A program made the translations under genes and the position numbers. The notes beneath the pieces are model-generated. The model ran no database searches, was not told the origin of the DNA, and was given only the letters and a program-made list of their open reading frames with translations. Shown one piece after another: positions 51,562-60,541 of a stretch of 64,000 nucleotides of DNA. Location of the stretch: contig CAXXRP010000015.1 in NCBI GenBank assembly GCA_963662375.2, positions 310,001 through 374,000 on the forward strand, in the 5' to 3' direction. This DNA comes from UBA11612 sp963662375 (GTDB taxonomy: Bacteria > Pseudomonadota > Alphaproteobacteria > Rhodospirillales > Rhodospirillaceae). Position 1 is the first letter of the stretch. Every line of letters starts with the position of its first letter.

Positions 51562-53113
51562 ATGCGTATCGCGGATTATTTCGACGCCGCGGTAGCGTTG
51601 TATCCGGACAACCTGATGATCGCCGACTCATCTGCGCGGCTGAATTATGCGGGCGCGCAGAAGGCCGTGCATGCCATTGCTCATGCGTTGACGCGGCACT
51701 TTGACGGCAAGACCGGCGCGCATATCGCCATCTACGCGCCAATGATCACCGGGTGATGTTGTTGCATCTGGCCATCAACCGCGCCGACATGGCGTGGCTG
51801 TCGGTGCATACCCGCAATTCCCTCGAGACCAACACCGAAGTGCTGCACTATTTCGATTGTGATTTCGTGTTTTTCCACAGCGACTACGACGATGCAGTGC
51901 CGGCCTTGAAAAAAGGTCTGCCGCTGGCCAAGACATTTATCTGCATGGACCGGGAGTCCGAACACGGCCCGTCCCTGGAGACGTGGATCAAGGATTGCTA
52001 CGCGCCGTTCGATTGCGCACCCGAAGATCCGAACGCGCCCATGTTGTTGCAACCCACCGGCGGGACTACCGGACCCTCCAAGGGCGGGGTGCATACGCAC
52101 CGCTCGTTCGAGATGGTCATGATCGCGCTGTTTGAAACTTTGTCCATCACCCCCGAGAGCAAACACTTGGTGGTTTCGCCGCTAACCCATGCCGCCGGAT
52201 TTATGGCGTTGGGTTTTGTGCCCATCGGTGCGGCCAACATCGTCCTGCCGACTTTCGACGCCGAGGCGATATTGGAGACCATGGCGCGGGAAAAATAACG
52301 CATCTGTATCTGCCACCTACGGCGCTCTATGCGCTGCTAGCGCATCATAAAACCCGGCAGACGGACTTCTCGGCGTTGAAATTCTTCGGTATCGCGGCGG
52401 CGCCGTACGCCCCCGACAAATTCAAAGAAGCAGTGAAGGTCTTCGGTCCCGTGATGCACGATTTGTATGGCCAGACGGAAATTTTGTTTCCGGTTCTGGC
52501 CAAGTTTTCCAGAGATTATTTATATGCCAACGGCACATTCGACGAAGAGATTGTGCGATCGACGGGCCGCGCCGTACCTTTTGCTTGGATGGAGATCATG
52601 GACGACGACGGCAAGATTCTGCCGCCGGGCGAGACCGGCGAAATCGTGGTGCGCTCAACCATAGTCATGCAAGGCTATTACAAACGGCCGAAGGAAACCA
52701 AAGAAGTTTCAAAATTCGGCTGGCACCACACCTCGGACGTAGGTGTGAAGGATGCGCGCGGGTTCATCACGATTGTTGACCGCAAGAAGGACATGATTAT
52801 CTCAGGTGGTTTTAATGTTTATCCTGTGGAAGTAGAAACTGTGATTCTCACCCACTCTGCTGTGCTGGAATGCACCGTGATCGGCGTGCTCAGCGAAAAA
52901 TGGGGCGAGGAAATCAAGGCAGTGATTACACTCAAGGATGGTGCAAAAGCCACGGGGGAAGAGTTCTTAGCTTCGTGCAAGGACAAGCTGGGTAGCATCA
53001 AAGCGCCTAAGTCCGTCGAGTTCTGGCCCGAGTTGCCGCACAGTGCCGTGGGTAAACTCCTGAAGAAGGATATCCGCGCTAAATTTTGGGAAGGTCAGTG
53101 GCGCGCGGTGTGA
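51562..53113 (+). pseudogene. Acyl-CoA synthetase (AMP-binding), two frameshifts
   Basis: GGAGGG precedes ATG 51562. Three consecutive frames together make a full acyl-CoA synthetase: MRIADYFDAAVALYPDNLMI..., then VMLLHLAINRADMAWLSVHTRN...LQPTGGTTGPSKGG (P-loop), then THLYLPPTALYALLAHH...DLYGQTEI, TSDVGVKDARGF, DRKKDMIISGGFNVYP, and the catalytic-Lys tail PHSAVGKLLKKDIR. Shifts lie near 51745 (a lost C restores APNDHRVMLLH) and near 52296 (a lost A in an A5 run). Each could be an assembly error; if real, the gene is dead. It ends convergent with, and 19 nt into, the next gene. Confidence 0.85.
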
Positions 53114-53880
53114 CCGGCGTGACGTCCTGAACTCATCTGCACCATAAACCACGCGACTACCGCGCAGGCAGCTGCCGCGAAAACATGTTTCAGGGTGTGG
53201 CCACTAACGGTGTGGCCCAACAGGTTCCATACTTCATGATCGTAGTACTCCAGAACCTTCGCCAGACCGTAGAGGCCAAGGAGGCCTCCAAGATACGGCC
53301 CGCGAAGTCCGCGGTGCGGCGGAAACATCCAACACACTAGCGGCAGCAAGATGACCGGCATGAATTGAACGAGGCCATAGGCCCGAAGATCGCCGGTGAA
53401 ACTCCAATATGCGACGGACCCTGACCCAATTAGCAGCAAGGGCACGAATAACTCTTTGCCAATCGTAAGACCCATGCGATCGGCGATGACCACGCAGAAC
53501 AAACTCATGAAGGTCAAGGTCATGGGCAGGCGGTCCCAGACTAGCGCGGCGTTGTCCGGTGCCCAATGGTAGTAGGACGACCCGGCGCCGATGAGCGCAA
53601 TGCCGATGAAGAACGCCGTATACGGCGTCGTCCAGATACGCGCAGTCCCGTGATCACGGCGCGCGTACATAAAAAGTGCCGCCAAGCCGAGGAGGGCGAC
53701 GATCACAAAGGACAGATTCGACAACACATCGCCGGCGTGGGGAATGCCAGCCCATGTGCGTTGATCGGCAAAGCGATGATACGTCGGGTCCTGCCGAACG
53801 GGCGGGAGGACTACCAGCGTGCCGACAACGCCCGCAACAACCGTCGCTGCAAGCAGAATGATTTTTTTATCGCGGTTCAT
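53095..53880 (-). CDS. Ceramidase-family (CREST) membrane protein
   Basis: 261 residues with about seven helices. The alkaline ceramidase/CREST pattern is visible: DVLSNLSFVIVALLGL, GSSYYHWAPDNAALVWDRLPMTLTFM (Ser, His, Asp) and LGHTVSGHTLKHVFAA (two His), the metal-site residues of this superfamily. It may hydrolyse an amide-linked lipid; substrate unknown. Its 3' end overlaps the acyl-CoA synthetase pseudogene on the opposite strand. Confidence 0.85.
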   Translation of the reverse strand: MNRDKKIILLAATVVAGVVGTLVVLPPVRQDPTYHRFADQRTWAGIPHAGDVLSNLSFVIVALLGLAALFMYARRDHGTARIWTTPYTAFFIGIALIGAGSSYYHWAPDNAALVWDRLPMTLTFMSLFCVVIADRMGLTIGKELFVPLLLIGSGSVAYWSFTGDLRAYGLVQFMPVILLPLVCWMFPPHRGLRGPYLGGLLGLYGLAKVLEYYDHEVWNLLGHTVSGHTLKHVFAAAACAVVAWFMVQMSSGRHAGHTARH

Positions 53881-54096
53881 GCGGAGCGCCCCCCAATGCG
53901 CCGTCGATCCTATGATAGACGTTTTTCACCGGCACGTATCGAAACGCGCGCCTTTGTGCGCCGCAAAAAATACAGATAATTAACGGTTAAAACCCCTTTG
54001 CGCGCGTGGGTCTCTAATATTAGGTCCCTAACGCCGGGGGCCGCGCCGGGCAGCACCCCTTTTCATCCTATGTGGCTGACAAGGAGGAGTATCGCC

Positions 54097-54396
54097 ATGA
54101 GGAATCTTCCCTATACATTTGTTACCGCGACAGTTCTGGCTGCCTGGGCAACCACCGCCGTTGCCGCTGACACGTGGCTGACCTGCGGCGGAACCGTTAG
54201 CAAAACGGGCAAAAGCGAAGACGGAACGGGCATCAACGAAACGAAATCTATTTCAGACATTTACGCCTACAACGACGAGCTAAACGGCTTGTATCTCTAT
54301 TCAGCGGAAAAAAGACGCTCTCGCCGGCCCTCAATACCCCCCAGTTGGGGAGCGGGCAACGGCGCGGGATGCTCTGCCGCCGGGCCACCGTCATGA
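54097..54396 (+). CDS. Small exported protein, 3' end doubtful
   Basis: From ATG 54097, MRNLPYTFVTATVLAAWATTAVA is a signal peptide; TWLTCGGTVSKTGKSEDGTGINETKSISDIYAYNDELNGLYLYS follows. After YSAEK an A6 run is present; in the given frame the rest is basic low-complexity, while the +1 frame reads KKTLSPALNTPQLG. The true C-terminus may lie in the other frame or be lost. The last 100 nt overlap the 3' end of an opposite-strand gene. Confidence 0.5.
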   Translation: MRNLPYTFVTATVLAAWATTAVAADTWLTCGGTVSKTGKSEDGTGINETKSISDIYAYNDELNGLYLYSAEKRRSRRPSIPPSWGAGNGAGCSAAGPPS

Positions 54397-54641
54397 TGCC
54401 GTTCCACAGCCGGACGAGGGGGCGCCCGTTCCGTGCGCTGCTCGCCGCGCTCGGAAAGCGATAGAGATGCGTCGACAAAAAATAGACTGGCTAGAACGAA
54501 AACCCACAGGGAAAGCAATCGACCCACCGTCCGTTGCCGTCTTTCCGCATCGTTAGAGGACACACGCGAGATGTAGCCGCCGGATACGATTGCCGACGTT
54601 ACAACCAGGACCATCAGGCCCGGCATAATCAAGTCTTCCAT
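54297..54641 (-). CDS. Small membrane protein
   Basis: 114 residues. GGGAGGTG lies about 7 nt before the ATG. Two helices are visible (PGLMVLVVTSAIVSGGYI and LLSLWVFVLASLFFVDASL), followed by a Pro/Arg/Glu-rich tail of doubtful reality where it overlaps the neighbouring gene. No family recognised. Confidence 0.5.
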   Translation of the reverse strand: MEDLIMPGLMVLVVTSAIVSGGYISRVSSNDAERRQRTVGRLLSLWVFVLASLFFVDASLSLSERGEQRTERAPPRPAVERHHDGGPAAEHPAPLPAPQLGGIEGRRERLFSAE

Positions 54642-54713
54642 GGCTGCACACCTCCCGATTCACTGAACGCGCGGAGGGTCGCAGGGGACTATGGTAATCG
54701 TATGGTGCGGCGC

Positions 54714-55205
54714 CTAGCTTTTCGGCACGACGTAGTCGGCCCACTCGTGGATCTTGCCGTCGCGGAGAATGAAGACACCGGCCACCGCGAAGCGATTGGC
54801 CGGGTCCTTGCCGGGAACGACGACGTAATCGCTGCGGGAATTGGCAACCACGGGGCCGATGGCGAACGTGTCCAGAACGTCGATGCCGAAACGCTGACCG
54901 CCTTTGAAGAACGCATCGAACGCCACGACAGCGTTCGCACGGCCCTCGACCGCCGGTTTGTTTTCTTCCATGCGCAGGACGCACTCGTCCGCTACATAGG
55001 CGGCGAGTTTTTCGCCGTTGGCATCGGGCGCAGCCCAAAGCTTCATGAAGTCGGCCACGACTTTGACATTGGCTTTTTCGGTGGCAGACATTTCGTGGTT
55101 GTCGGCCGATGCGCTGCGGCCGAGGCCCGCTAGGGCAATCGCGCTGAGCCCCGTGGCAGCCATAACCCTGCGCCGTGTGACGCTATTGTTTTTTGGGTTG
55201 GACAT
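54714..55205 (-). CDS. Tat-exported NTF2-like protein
   Basis: 163 residues from ATG 55205 (MSNPKNNSVTRRRVMAATGL...). The twin-arginine signal has RRR followed by a hydrophobic core ending near ASA. The mature part is a limonene-epoxide-hydrolase-like NTF2 fold: VVADFMKLWAAPDANGEKLAAYVADECVLRMEENKPAVEGRANAVVAFDAFF and VAGVFILRDGKIHEWADYVV. It is the third intact or broken NTF2-type protein type in this area. It diverges from the iron permease, sharing the Fur-like box region. Confidence 0.87.
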   Translation of the reverse strand: MSNPKNNSVTRRRVMAATGLSAIALAGLGRSASADNHEMSATEKANVKVVADFMKLWAAPDANGEKLAAYVADECVLRMEENKPAVEGRANAVVAFDAFFKGGQRFGIDVLDTFAIGPVVANSRSDYVVVPGKDPANRFAVAGVFILRDGKIHEWADYVVPKS

Positions 55206-55352
55206 GATCTCACTCCCCTTGCTGTTTTCGTTTGGCCAGTTAATTCCCCGTTCCGCCACGCCGTAAGATGCCAGCAGGTCTCGGCGGGGCCCACGGTGGT
55301 AACGGATACGGTTTCTGACCTGGTTCCCCTTGGGTTTTAACATCTTTTTTAT

Positions 55353-55378
55353 TGCGATCAATTATCATTATCAATACA
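55353..55378. promoter_or_regulatory. Fur-like box upstream of the iron permease
   Basis: The minus strand reads TATTGATAATGATAATTG; the core GATAATGATAAT matches the classical Fur consensus, 14 of 19 positions overall. It lies about 40 nt before the FTR1 start and between two divergent genes, so iron-dependent repression is expected. Confidence 0.65.
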
Positions 55379-55416
55379 TAGGGCATGAAGCCTTTTCATG
55401 TATAGAAAGACCTTCC

Positions 55417-57378
55417 ATGCTGCAGGTTATGCGCCGATCAACCATTCTCGCTTTGGGATTCGTGCTCCTAGTCTCCGTGACGGGCGGGACTCCAAGCTTG
55501 GCGCAAGATGCGGCGCTCGGCACCGAGGTGCGGCAAACGTGGAAATTGCTCGACTACCTCGCGGTGGATTATCCCGGCGCTGTGGAAAACGGCACTGTGG
55601 TCAGCGATTTCGAATATGCCGAGATGCAGGAGTTCTCGGCGACTGCCGGTGAAAAAGTCATAGCGCTGCCGCCGCGAGAAGGCCATCAGGACCTTGTTGC
55701 ACAGGCTGCGCGGTTGCGGGCCGCTATCGATGCTCTTGCCGCACCAGAAGAGGTCACGCGATTGGCGCACGGATTGGCGGATAGCCTTTTAGTGACCTAT
55801 CCAGTTCCTGTCGCGCCGACGAATGTTCCCGACCTCGCGCGCGGCGCGGCGCTTTTTAATCAAAAATGTTTCGCCTGCCACGGAATGGAAGGACGCGGTG
55901 ATGGCCCGGCGGCCGCGAATCTGGATCCGCCTCCTATCGCCTTCACGGATCATGTGCGCGCCAGAGAAAGAAGTTTGTTCTCGCTCTACGAAGTTGTCAC
56001 TCAAGGCTTGGCCGACACCCCAATGATCAGCTTCGAGCCGATGTACTCTGACGAGGACCGCTGGGCGCTGGCCTTGTATGCCGGCAATTTCTCCTACACG
56101 CCGGAACTACGGCAGACGGGGGAGATGTTATGGCGCGACGATCCTGCGTTGAGGGCGCGATTTCCAAACCTTGAGTCCCTTGTCAGAACAACCGAGGCGG
56201 CATTCGCACAGGAGGTGGGGACTGATACAGCGCGCGCGGCGATGGCGTACCTCCGCAGCCGACCGGATGTTATTGAAGAAAATAGCGCCGGCACTCTGAT
56301 CTTGGCGCAAGCCCGGCTAAACGAGAGTCTCGACGCTTACCGCGCGGGGTATTCCGTGCAGGCGACGTCCCTTGCGTTGTCGTCCTACCTGGATGGGTTT
56401 GAGCCGGTGGAGGCGCTGCTGCGCGCGCGTGATAGCGAGCTTATGATCCGCGTTGAAACGGCGATGGGTGAGTACCGCAGCCGCCTCGGTGCAGGCGCAT
56501 CTGTTGAGCAAGTCGCCCAGCAGAAACAGGTGCTGGATGAACTATTTTCAGAGGTAGACACAACCTTGGCCGTATCTGAGGGACACGCCACAGCCGCTTT
56601 CCTCGGCGCGTTTACGATTCTGCTGCGGGAAGGACTCGAAGCGCTGCTGGTTGTCGTGGCGATGATCGGTTTCTTGGTGAAGGTAGAACGGCGCGATGTC
56701 CTGCCTTATGTGCACGCGGGATGGATCGGCGCGCTGGCCGCCGGTGCGATCACGTGGGCGGCTGCCGTTTTCCTGGTGGATATCAGCGGCGCCAACCGCG
56801 AGCTTACCGAAGGCGTCTCGGCCCTGTTTGCAGCGGTTGTCTTGCTCGGCGTCGGCATCTGGATGCATCAGAAGAGTCTGGCCGGCCAGTGGCAAGCCTA
56901 CATCAAGGATAAAATGTCGGCGGTGCTTACACGCAAGTCGGCATTCTTGCTTTTCGCACTGGCGTTCGTGGTGGTGTACCGCGAAGTATTTGAAACCATC
57001 CTGTTTTACGTGGCGCTGTGGACCAGCGGAAACGGCGAGTCCATCCTCGTGGGCATGGCGGCAGGCGCCGCTGTATTGGTCGTGGTCACTGTCGTGTTGT
57101 TACAAACTTCGCGGCGTTTGCCTATTGGCCAATTTTTTGCGGCGAGCTCGACGCTGATCGCGGTGCTAGCCTTCATCCTGGCGGGCAAGGGGGTCGCGGC
57201 CCTAGAAGAGGTAGGCATGTTGCCTATGGTTAAAGTGGATTTTCCGCGCATCGACTGGCTGGGGGTCTATCCTTCGGCGCTGCCGTTGCTGGCGCAGTTG
57301 GCTGTGATTATGGTCCTTGCTGTGGGTTTCGTCATCAATATGCGCTCTGCCCGCATCGCCGCTGCCGCTGCCGACTAG
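55417..57378 (+). CDS. Cytochrome c-FTR1 fusion iron permease
   Basis: 653 residues from ATG 55417. Signal peptide (about 1-29), then a periplasmic cytochrome c domain with CFACH at 151-155 and a likely Met ligand in TPMISFEPMYSDEDRWALALYAG, a helical linker (about 250-390), and an FTR1 permease with seven helices. The two iron motifs are present: REGLEALL near 404 and YREVFETILFY near 521. The design suggests iron oxidation or electron handling coupled to ferric uptake. A Fur-like box precedes it. No efeO/efeB genes are beside it. Confidence 0.93.
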   Translation: MLQVMRRSTILALGFVLLVSVTGGTPSLAQDAALGTEVRQTWKLLDYLAVDYPGAVENGTVVSDFEYAEMQEFSATAGEKVIALPPREGHQDLVAQAARLRAAIDALAAPEEVTRLAHGLADSLLVTYPVPVAPTNVPDLARGAALFNQKCFACHGMEGRGDGPAAANLDPPPIAFTDHVRARERSLFSLYEVVTQGLADTPMISFEPMYSDEDRWALALYAGNFSYTPELRQTGEMLWRDDPALRARFPNLESLVRTTEAAFAQEVGTDTARAAMAYLRSRPDVIEENSAGTLILAQARLNESLDAYRAGYSVQATSLALSSYLDGFEPVEALLRARDSELMIRVETAMGEYRSRLGAGASVEQVAQQKQVLDELFSEVDTTLAVSEGHATAAFLGAFTILLREGLEALLVVVAMIGFLVKVERRDVLPYVHAGWIGALAAGAITWAAAVFLVDISGANRELTEGVSALFAAVVLLGVGIWMHQKSLAGQWQAYIKDKMSAVLTRKSAFLLFALAFVVVYREVFETILFYVALWTSGNGESILVGMAAGAAVLVVVTVVLLQTSRRLPIGQFFAASSTLIAVLAFILAGKGVAALEEVGMLPMVKVDFPRIDWLGVYPSALPLLAQLAVIMVLAVGFVINMRSARIAAAAAD

Positions 57379-57401
57379 GCGCGCACCGCCCTACATCTGA
57401 T

Positions 57402-58670
57402 TCACCATAGCCGCCGCGGTGTTGCCGCCTCGGTCACGACGGTGCTGTCGTCGCCTTGGACTATACCCAGCGGTTCGTAGGCCGTTGACGGAAACACATC
57501 GTGGGGCCGCGGATTGGAGTGCCGCTTGACCAAAATCTCGGACAGCACACGGCGGTAGTCAGTGGTCACTGCTAAATCTCCAAAAACAAGATCGGACTCG
57601 TCCAAGCCCGGCCAGTCGCCGTAAATCTTGCCGCCGTTGACGTTGCCGCCGAGGAGGAACATGTACGACGCCATACCATGGTCGGTGCCGCGATTGCCGT
57701 TTTCCTCCAGGCGCCGACCGAACTCGGTCATGGTGACAACGGTCACCCGGTCCTGATAGTCGGCGATATCGGTCCAGAATGCCGCGAGAGAGCGTGACAG
57801 CTCTTCCGCTTGGTTACGGAACTCCCCTTCCAAATTATCGTGATGGTCCCAATCTCCGTGGTCCACCGTGGCGATATCGATGCCGACGTCCATTTTAATG
57901 AGTCGCGCCAGCGAGCGCAGGCCAGCGGCCAATTCGCCGCCGGGGTATTGGGCGCCCTCAGCGGTTTCCGAGCTCTCGTTCTGTAGTCCCGCCTCCACCG
58001 ACGCGATGGCATCGAGCGTTCGAGTGGAGAGTGTCTTATAAGCGCTATCGCCAATGTTGACGCTGCGCACCGCCTCGCTCCTGAATTCAGAGCCCCGAAG
58101 CTTGAAGTTTTTTACGTCGTATATCGAGACAGCCTGGGGGTACTTGAGAAGAGAGTTGGGGACGTCGCCGCTTGAGGAGACGGTGCTGAGTGCCGGGCGA
58201 TCCTCGCTGAGACTTTCGATGTGGCGGGTGAGCCAACCGCGCTTTTCGTGGCTGGAAGTGTGGTCAACACCGCGTTCCATATACTCCTGGCACTCGAAGT
58301 GGCTGCGGTCGTCCATCTCCATACCGGTCGCGTGGACCACGGCCAATTGTTCGGCGTCATACAGGGATTTGAGTTCCGGCACACTGGGATTGAGATAGAA
58401 GTCGACCCCGTCGAGTGTGCCGAGGCCTATGCCCGCATTGGTTCCGCTCGAGGGGACGGCGATGGTGGGCCGCTTGCTGATGTAATTGGAATCACCGGAC
58501 GGCGCGATCATCTGTAAGCCGTCTGATCCGCCGCGCAGAAAAAGCACAATCAGGATGTCTCGCGTTGCGCCTGCGTCCTGCGCCAAGGCAACACGGGCAT
58601 TTGGCGCGATGGTGGCCATGAAGGCTCCGGTGGAGGCGCCCAAAAGTAGATTGCGTCGTGACAGGGTCAT
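57402..58670 (-). CDS. DUF1501 exported protein
   Basis: 422 residues. A Tat signal (MTLSRRNLLLGASTGAFMATIAPNARVALA) leads into DUF1501: ILIVLFLRGGSDGLQMIAPSGDSNY, VVHATGMEMDDRSHFECQEYMERG, TVDHGDWDHHDNLEG and VTMTEFGRRLEENGNRGTDHGMASYMFLLGGNVNGGKIYGDWPGL. The fold belongs to the alkaline-phosphatase/sulfatase superfamily, and His/Asp clusters look metal-binding; the substrate is unknown. It follows the DUF1800 gene by 11 nt, a pairing seen across bacteria. Confidence 0.92.
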   Translation of the reverse strand: MTLSRRNLLLGASTGAFMATIAPNARVALAQDAGATRDILIVLFLRGGSDGLQMIAPSGDSNYISKRPTIAVPSSGTNAGIGLGTLDGVDFYLNPSVPELKSLYDAEQLAVVHATGMEMDDRSHFECQEYMERGVDHTSSHEKRGWLTRHIESLSEDRPALSTVSSSGDVPNSLLKYPQAVSIYDVKNFKLRGSEFRSEAVRSVNIGDSAYKTLSTRTLDAIASVEAGLQNESSETAEGAQYPGGELAAGLRSLARLIKMDVGIDIATVDHGDWDHHDNLEGEFRNQAEELSRSLAAFWTDIADYQDRVTVVTMTEFGRRLEENGNRGTDHGMASYMFLLGGNVNGGKIYGDWPGLDESDLVFGDLAVTTDYRRVLSEILVKRHSNPRPHDVFPSTAYEPLGIVQGDDSTVVTEAATPRRLW

Positions 58671-58681
58671 GGAGGCTGCTC

Positions 58682-60292
58682 CTACCTATAAGTAAACTCT
58701 TCCGTGGTGGCGATGAGCGCCACCAATTGCCGGAGGCTTTTGTCGATCCGCCCGGGATTTTTGGTGGGCAGCGAGTTCGAGAGTCCGCTACGGGCACTCA
58801 TGGCGTCATTAATGAGCCCGTTCATCGCGTTCCCGCCGGGCTCGAAGCCAAGCATACGGCTTGCCCAGTATTCGATGGTCAGTATAACGGAACTCTGCAC
58901 GTTGTCCGGGGTCTGGTCATAGAGGCTCGACTGGATGGCCTCGAAATGGGGCAGGCTCACCATCAAGTTCCAGGTGGTGAGGGTCGCGACAGTCGTGAGC
59001 CAATAGTCGTCTTCTTCAGGGTGGCCGTCGGGCATCGGCCATTGGTAGATGCCATCCTTGACCGAATTCAGCATGTAGTTAAACCAAGGATGCGCGTTCA
59101 CCACCATGCCTGTGGTCCGGACATACGCCATGAGCCGCTCGAACGGCCGGCGCACCTTTTGCGGCGGGAGCGCGCCAATTTCATCGCCGTCCAAAAGAAT
59201 CGCTTCCATGACTTTCTTGATCTGGTCGGGGGCCTGCTGATTGTCCATCCACGTCGTAATGGCGCGTTCAACAACGGCATTGGGCACCGGATCTCCGAAT
59301 AGCCGCCGGCAGATTTTTGTGCAGATGAATTGAGCCGCGCCCGGATGGTAGGCGACGATATCGAGCACACGCTGTCCCTGTTCTAGACTACCCGCCAGGG
59401 GCGAGAGGGGTTCGCCGAGGAAGTCGCCGGCACCGTTGTGATGCTGATATTCGTTGAAAAAGAATCTTCCCGTGTTGGGCAACCGAGTGTTGTCGACGTG
59501 ACGCTGGCCGATCTCCAGTGTCCATCCTGAAAACGCGCGGGAAGCCTCGACCACGTCCTGGTCGGTGAAACCGGGAACCTCGAATGCACCGAACAGCTCA
59601 GTTGGCGACACTGTGTCGGGCGTCTTTCCGCGGTACATATCCACACCTAAGGTGTGCAGCTCGAGCATTTCGCGGGCGTAGTTCTCGTTGGGATGGTCGG
59701 CGAAGCTGCGGGCATTGTCGAGGAACAGCAGCATGGCGGGCGAGGACGCCACCGCTTCCAGCATGGCGCGAAAATTGCCGAACACGTGCGGGCGGATGAT
59801 GTCGCGGTCGTAGAGGGGCAGCGAGGCGGTCAATTTTCTGCCGCCGCCGCGGCCATCGATGCTGAAATGGTTGTGCCAGAAATCCACCATCACTTCGCGC
59901 AACTGGTAACGGGAGTGTGCGGCGCGGATCCAAGTGGTGCTGTGGACCTCCTGCTGTAGGCGAGAGAGCTCGTTGTAGGACAGCGTTACGCCGGCGTTGA
60001 GGGAGATTTCCCATAGCTCTTCCGCCGAAGCTGTGAGGGAGACCAGCGGCCGGTCTTCGTTCACTTCTGGCCAGCTGCCGTCCGGGGTTTCGCCGGCCTG
60101 GTATTCGATGTGCATAAGTTGGTTGGCGAGGTGTTCGGCTAGGGCGGGATCATCCCCCGCCAGCGGATCGAGTTGTTCGGCGACCCAGGCGGGCCAGCCG
60201 ATCTCGTCGACGTAAGCCTCGTCGGTGTCGCGGGCGCCGAAGGTCGCACGGTTCAGCGCCACGCGTTCAAAGGTTGGTTCGGTTGGTAGCAT
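58682..60292 (-). CDS. DUF1800 protein
   Basis: 536 residues from ATG 60292 (GAGGGGGC lies upstream). DUF1800 signs: VALNRATFGARDTDEAYV, LREVMVDFWHNHFSI, NENYAREMLELHTLGVDMYRG, GFTDQDVVEASRAFSGWTLE and FICTKICRRLFGDPVP. It has no signal peptide, whereas the partner DUF1501 has a Tat signal, so it might be co-exported as a complex (inference). A CtrA-like box and a GANTC site (60321) lie upstream. Confidence 0.92.
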   Translation of the reverse strand: MLPTEPTFERVALNRATFGARDTDEAYVDEIGWPAWVAEQLDPLAGDDPALAEHLANQLMHIEYQAGETPDGSWPEVNEDRPLVSLTASAEELWEISLNAGVTLSYNELSRLQQEVHSTTWIRAAHSRYQLREVMVDFWHNHFSIDGRGGGRKLTASLPLYDRDIIRPHVFGNFRAMLEAVASSPAMLLFLDNARSFADHPNENYAREMLELHTLGVDMYRGKTPDTVSPTELFGAFEVPGFTDQDVVEASRAFSGWTLEIGQRHVDNTRLPNTGRFFFNEYQHHNGAGDFLGEPLSPLAGSLEQGQRVLDIVAYHPGAAQFICTKICRRLFGDPVPNAVVERAITTWMDNQQAPDQIKKVMEAILLDGDEIGALPPQKVRRPFERLMAYVRTTGMVVNAHPWFNYMLNSVKDGIYQWPMPDGHPEEDDYWLTTVATLTTWNLMVSLPHFEAIQSSLYDQTPDNVQSSVILTIEYWASRMLGFEPGGNAMNGLINDAMSARSGLSNSLPTKNPGRIDKSLRQLVALIATTEEFTYR

Positions 60293-60359
60293 TCTTGCCC
60301 CCTCGATTTGCAGCCGGGCCGAGTCTTTCCCTCGGTAAGGGCACCTCACGGCGATCGGG

Positions 60360-60374
60360 TTAACGTTGAATTAA
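60360..60374. promoter_or_regulatory. CtrA-like box upstream of DUF1800-DUF1501
   Basis: TTAACGTTGAATTAA is a perfect TTAA-N7-TTAA, 68 nt upstream of the DUF1800 start, with a GAGTC (60321-60325) between. By composition about 0.2 such sites would be expected by chance in the whole window; two are seen. Confidence 0.55.
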
Positions 60375-60541
60375 TACATGACCTTTTTACGGGAACGGAG
60401 CGCGAATGGATCATCTCCAGCGCCTTGTTTCTTTGCTTGTGGTGATCCAAACAAGTTAACACTCTTATCTTAAAGACATTTTTCCACAGAGGGTGTGGCG
60501 GCGGCTGGGGGATTCTAAAAAGTATTATATTTCCATTGCAG

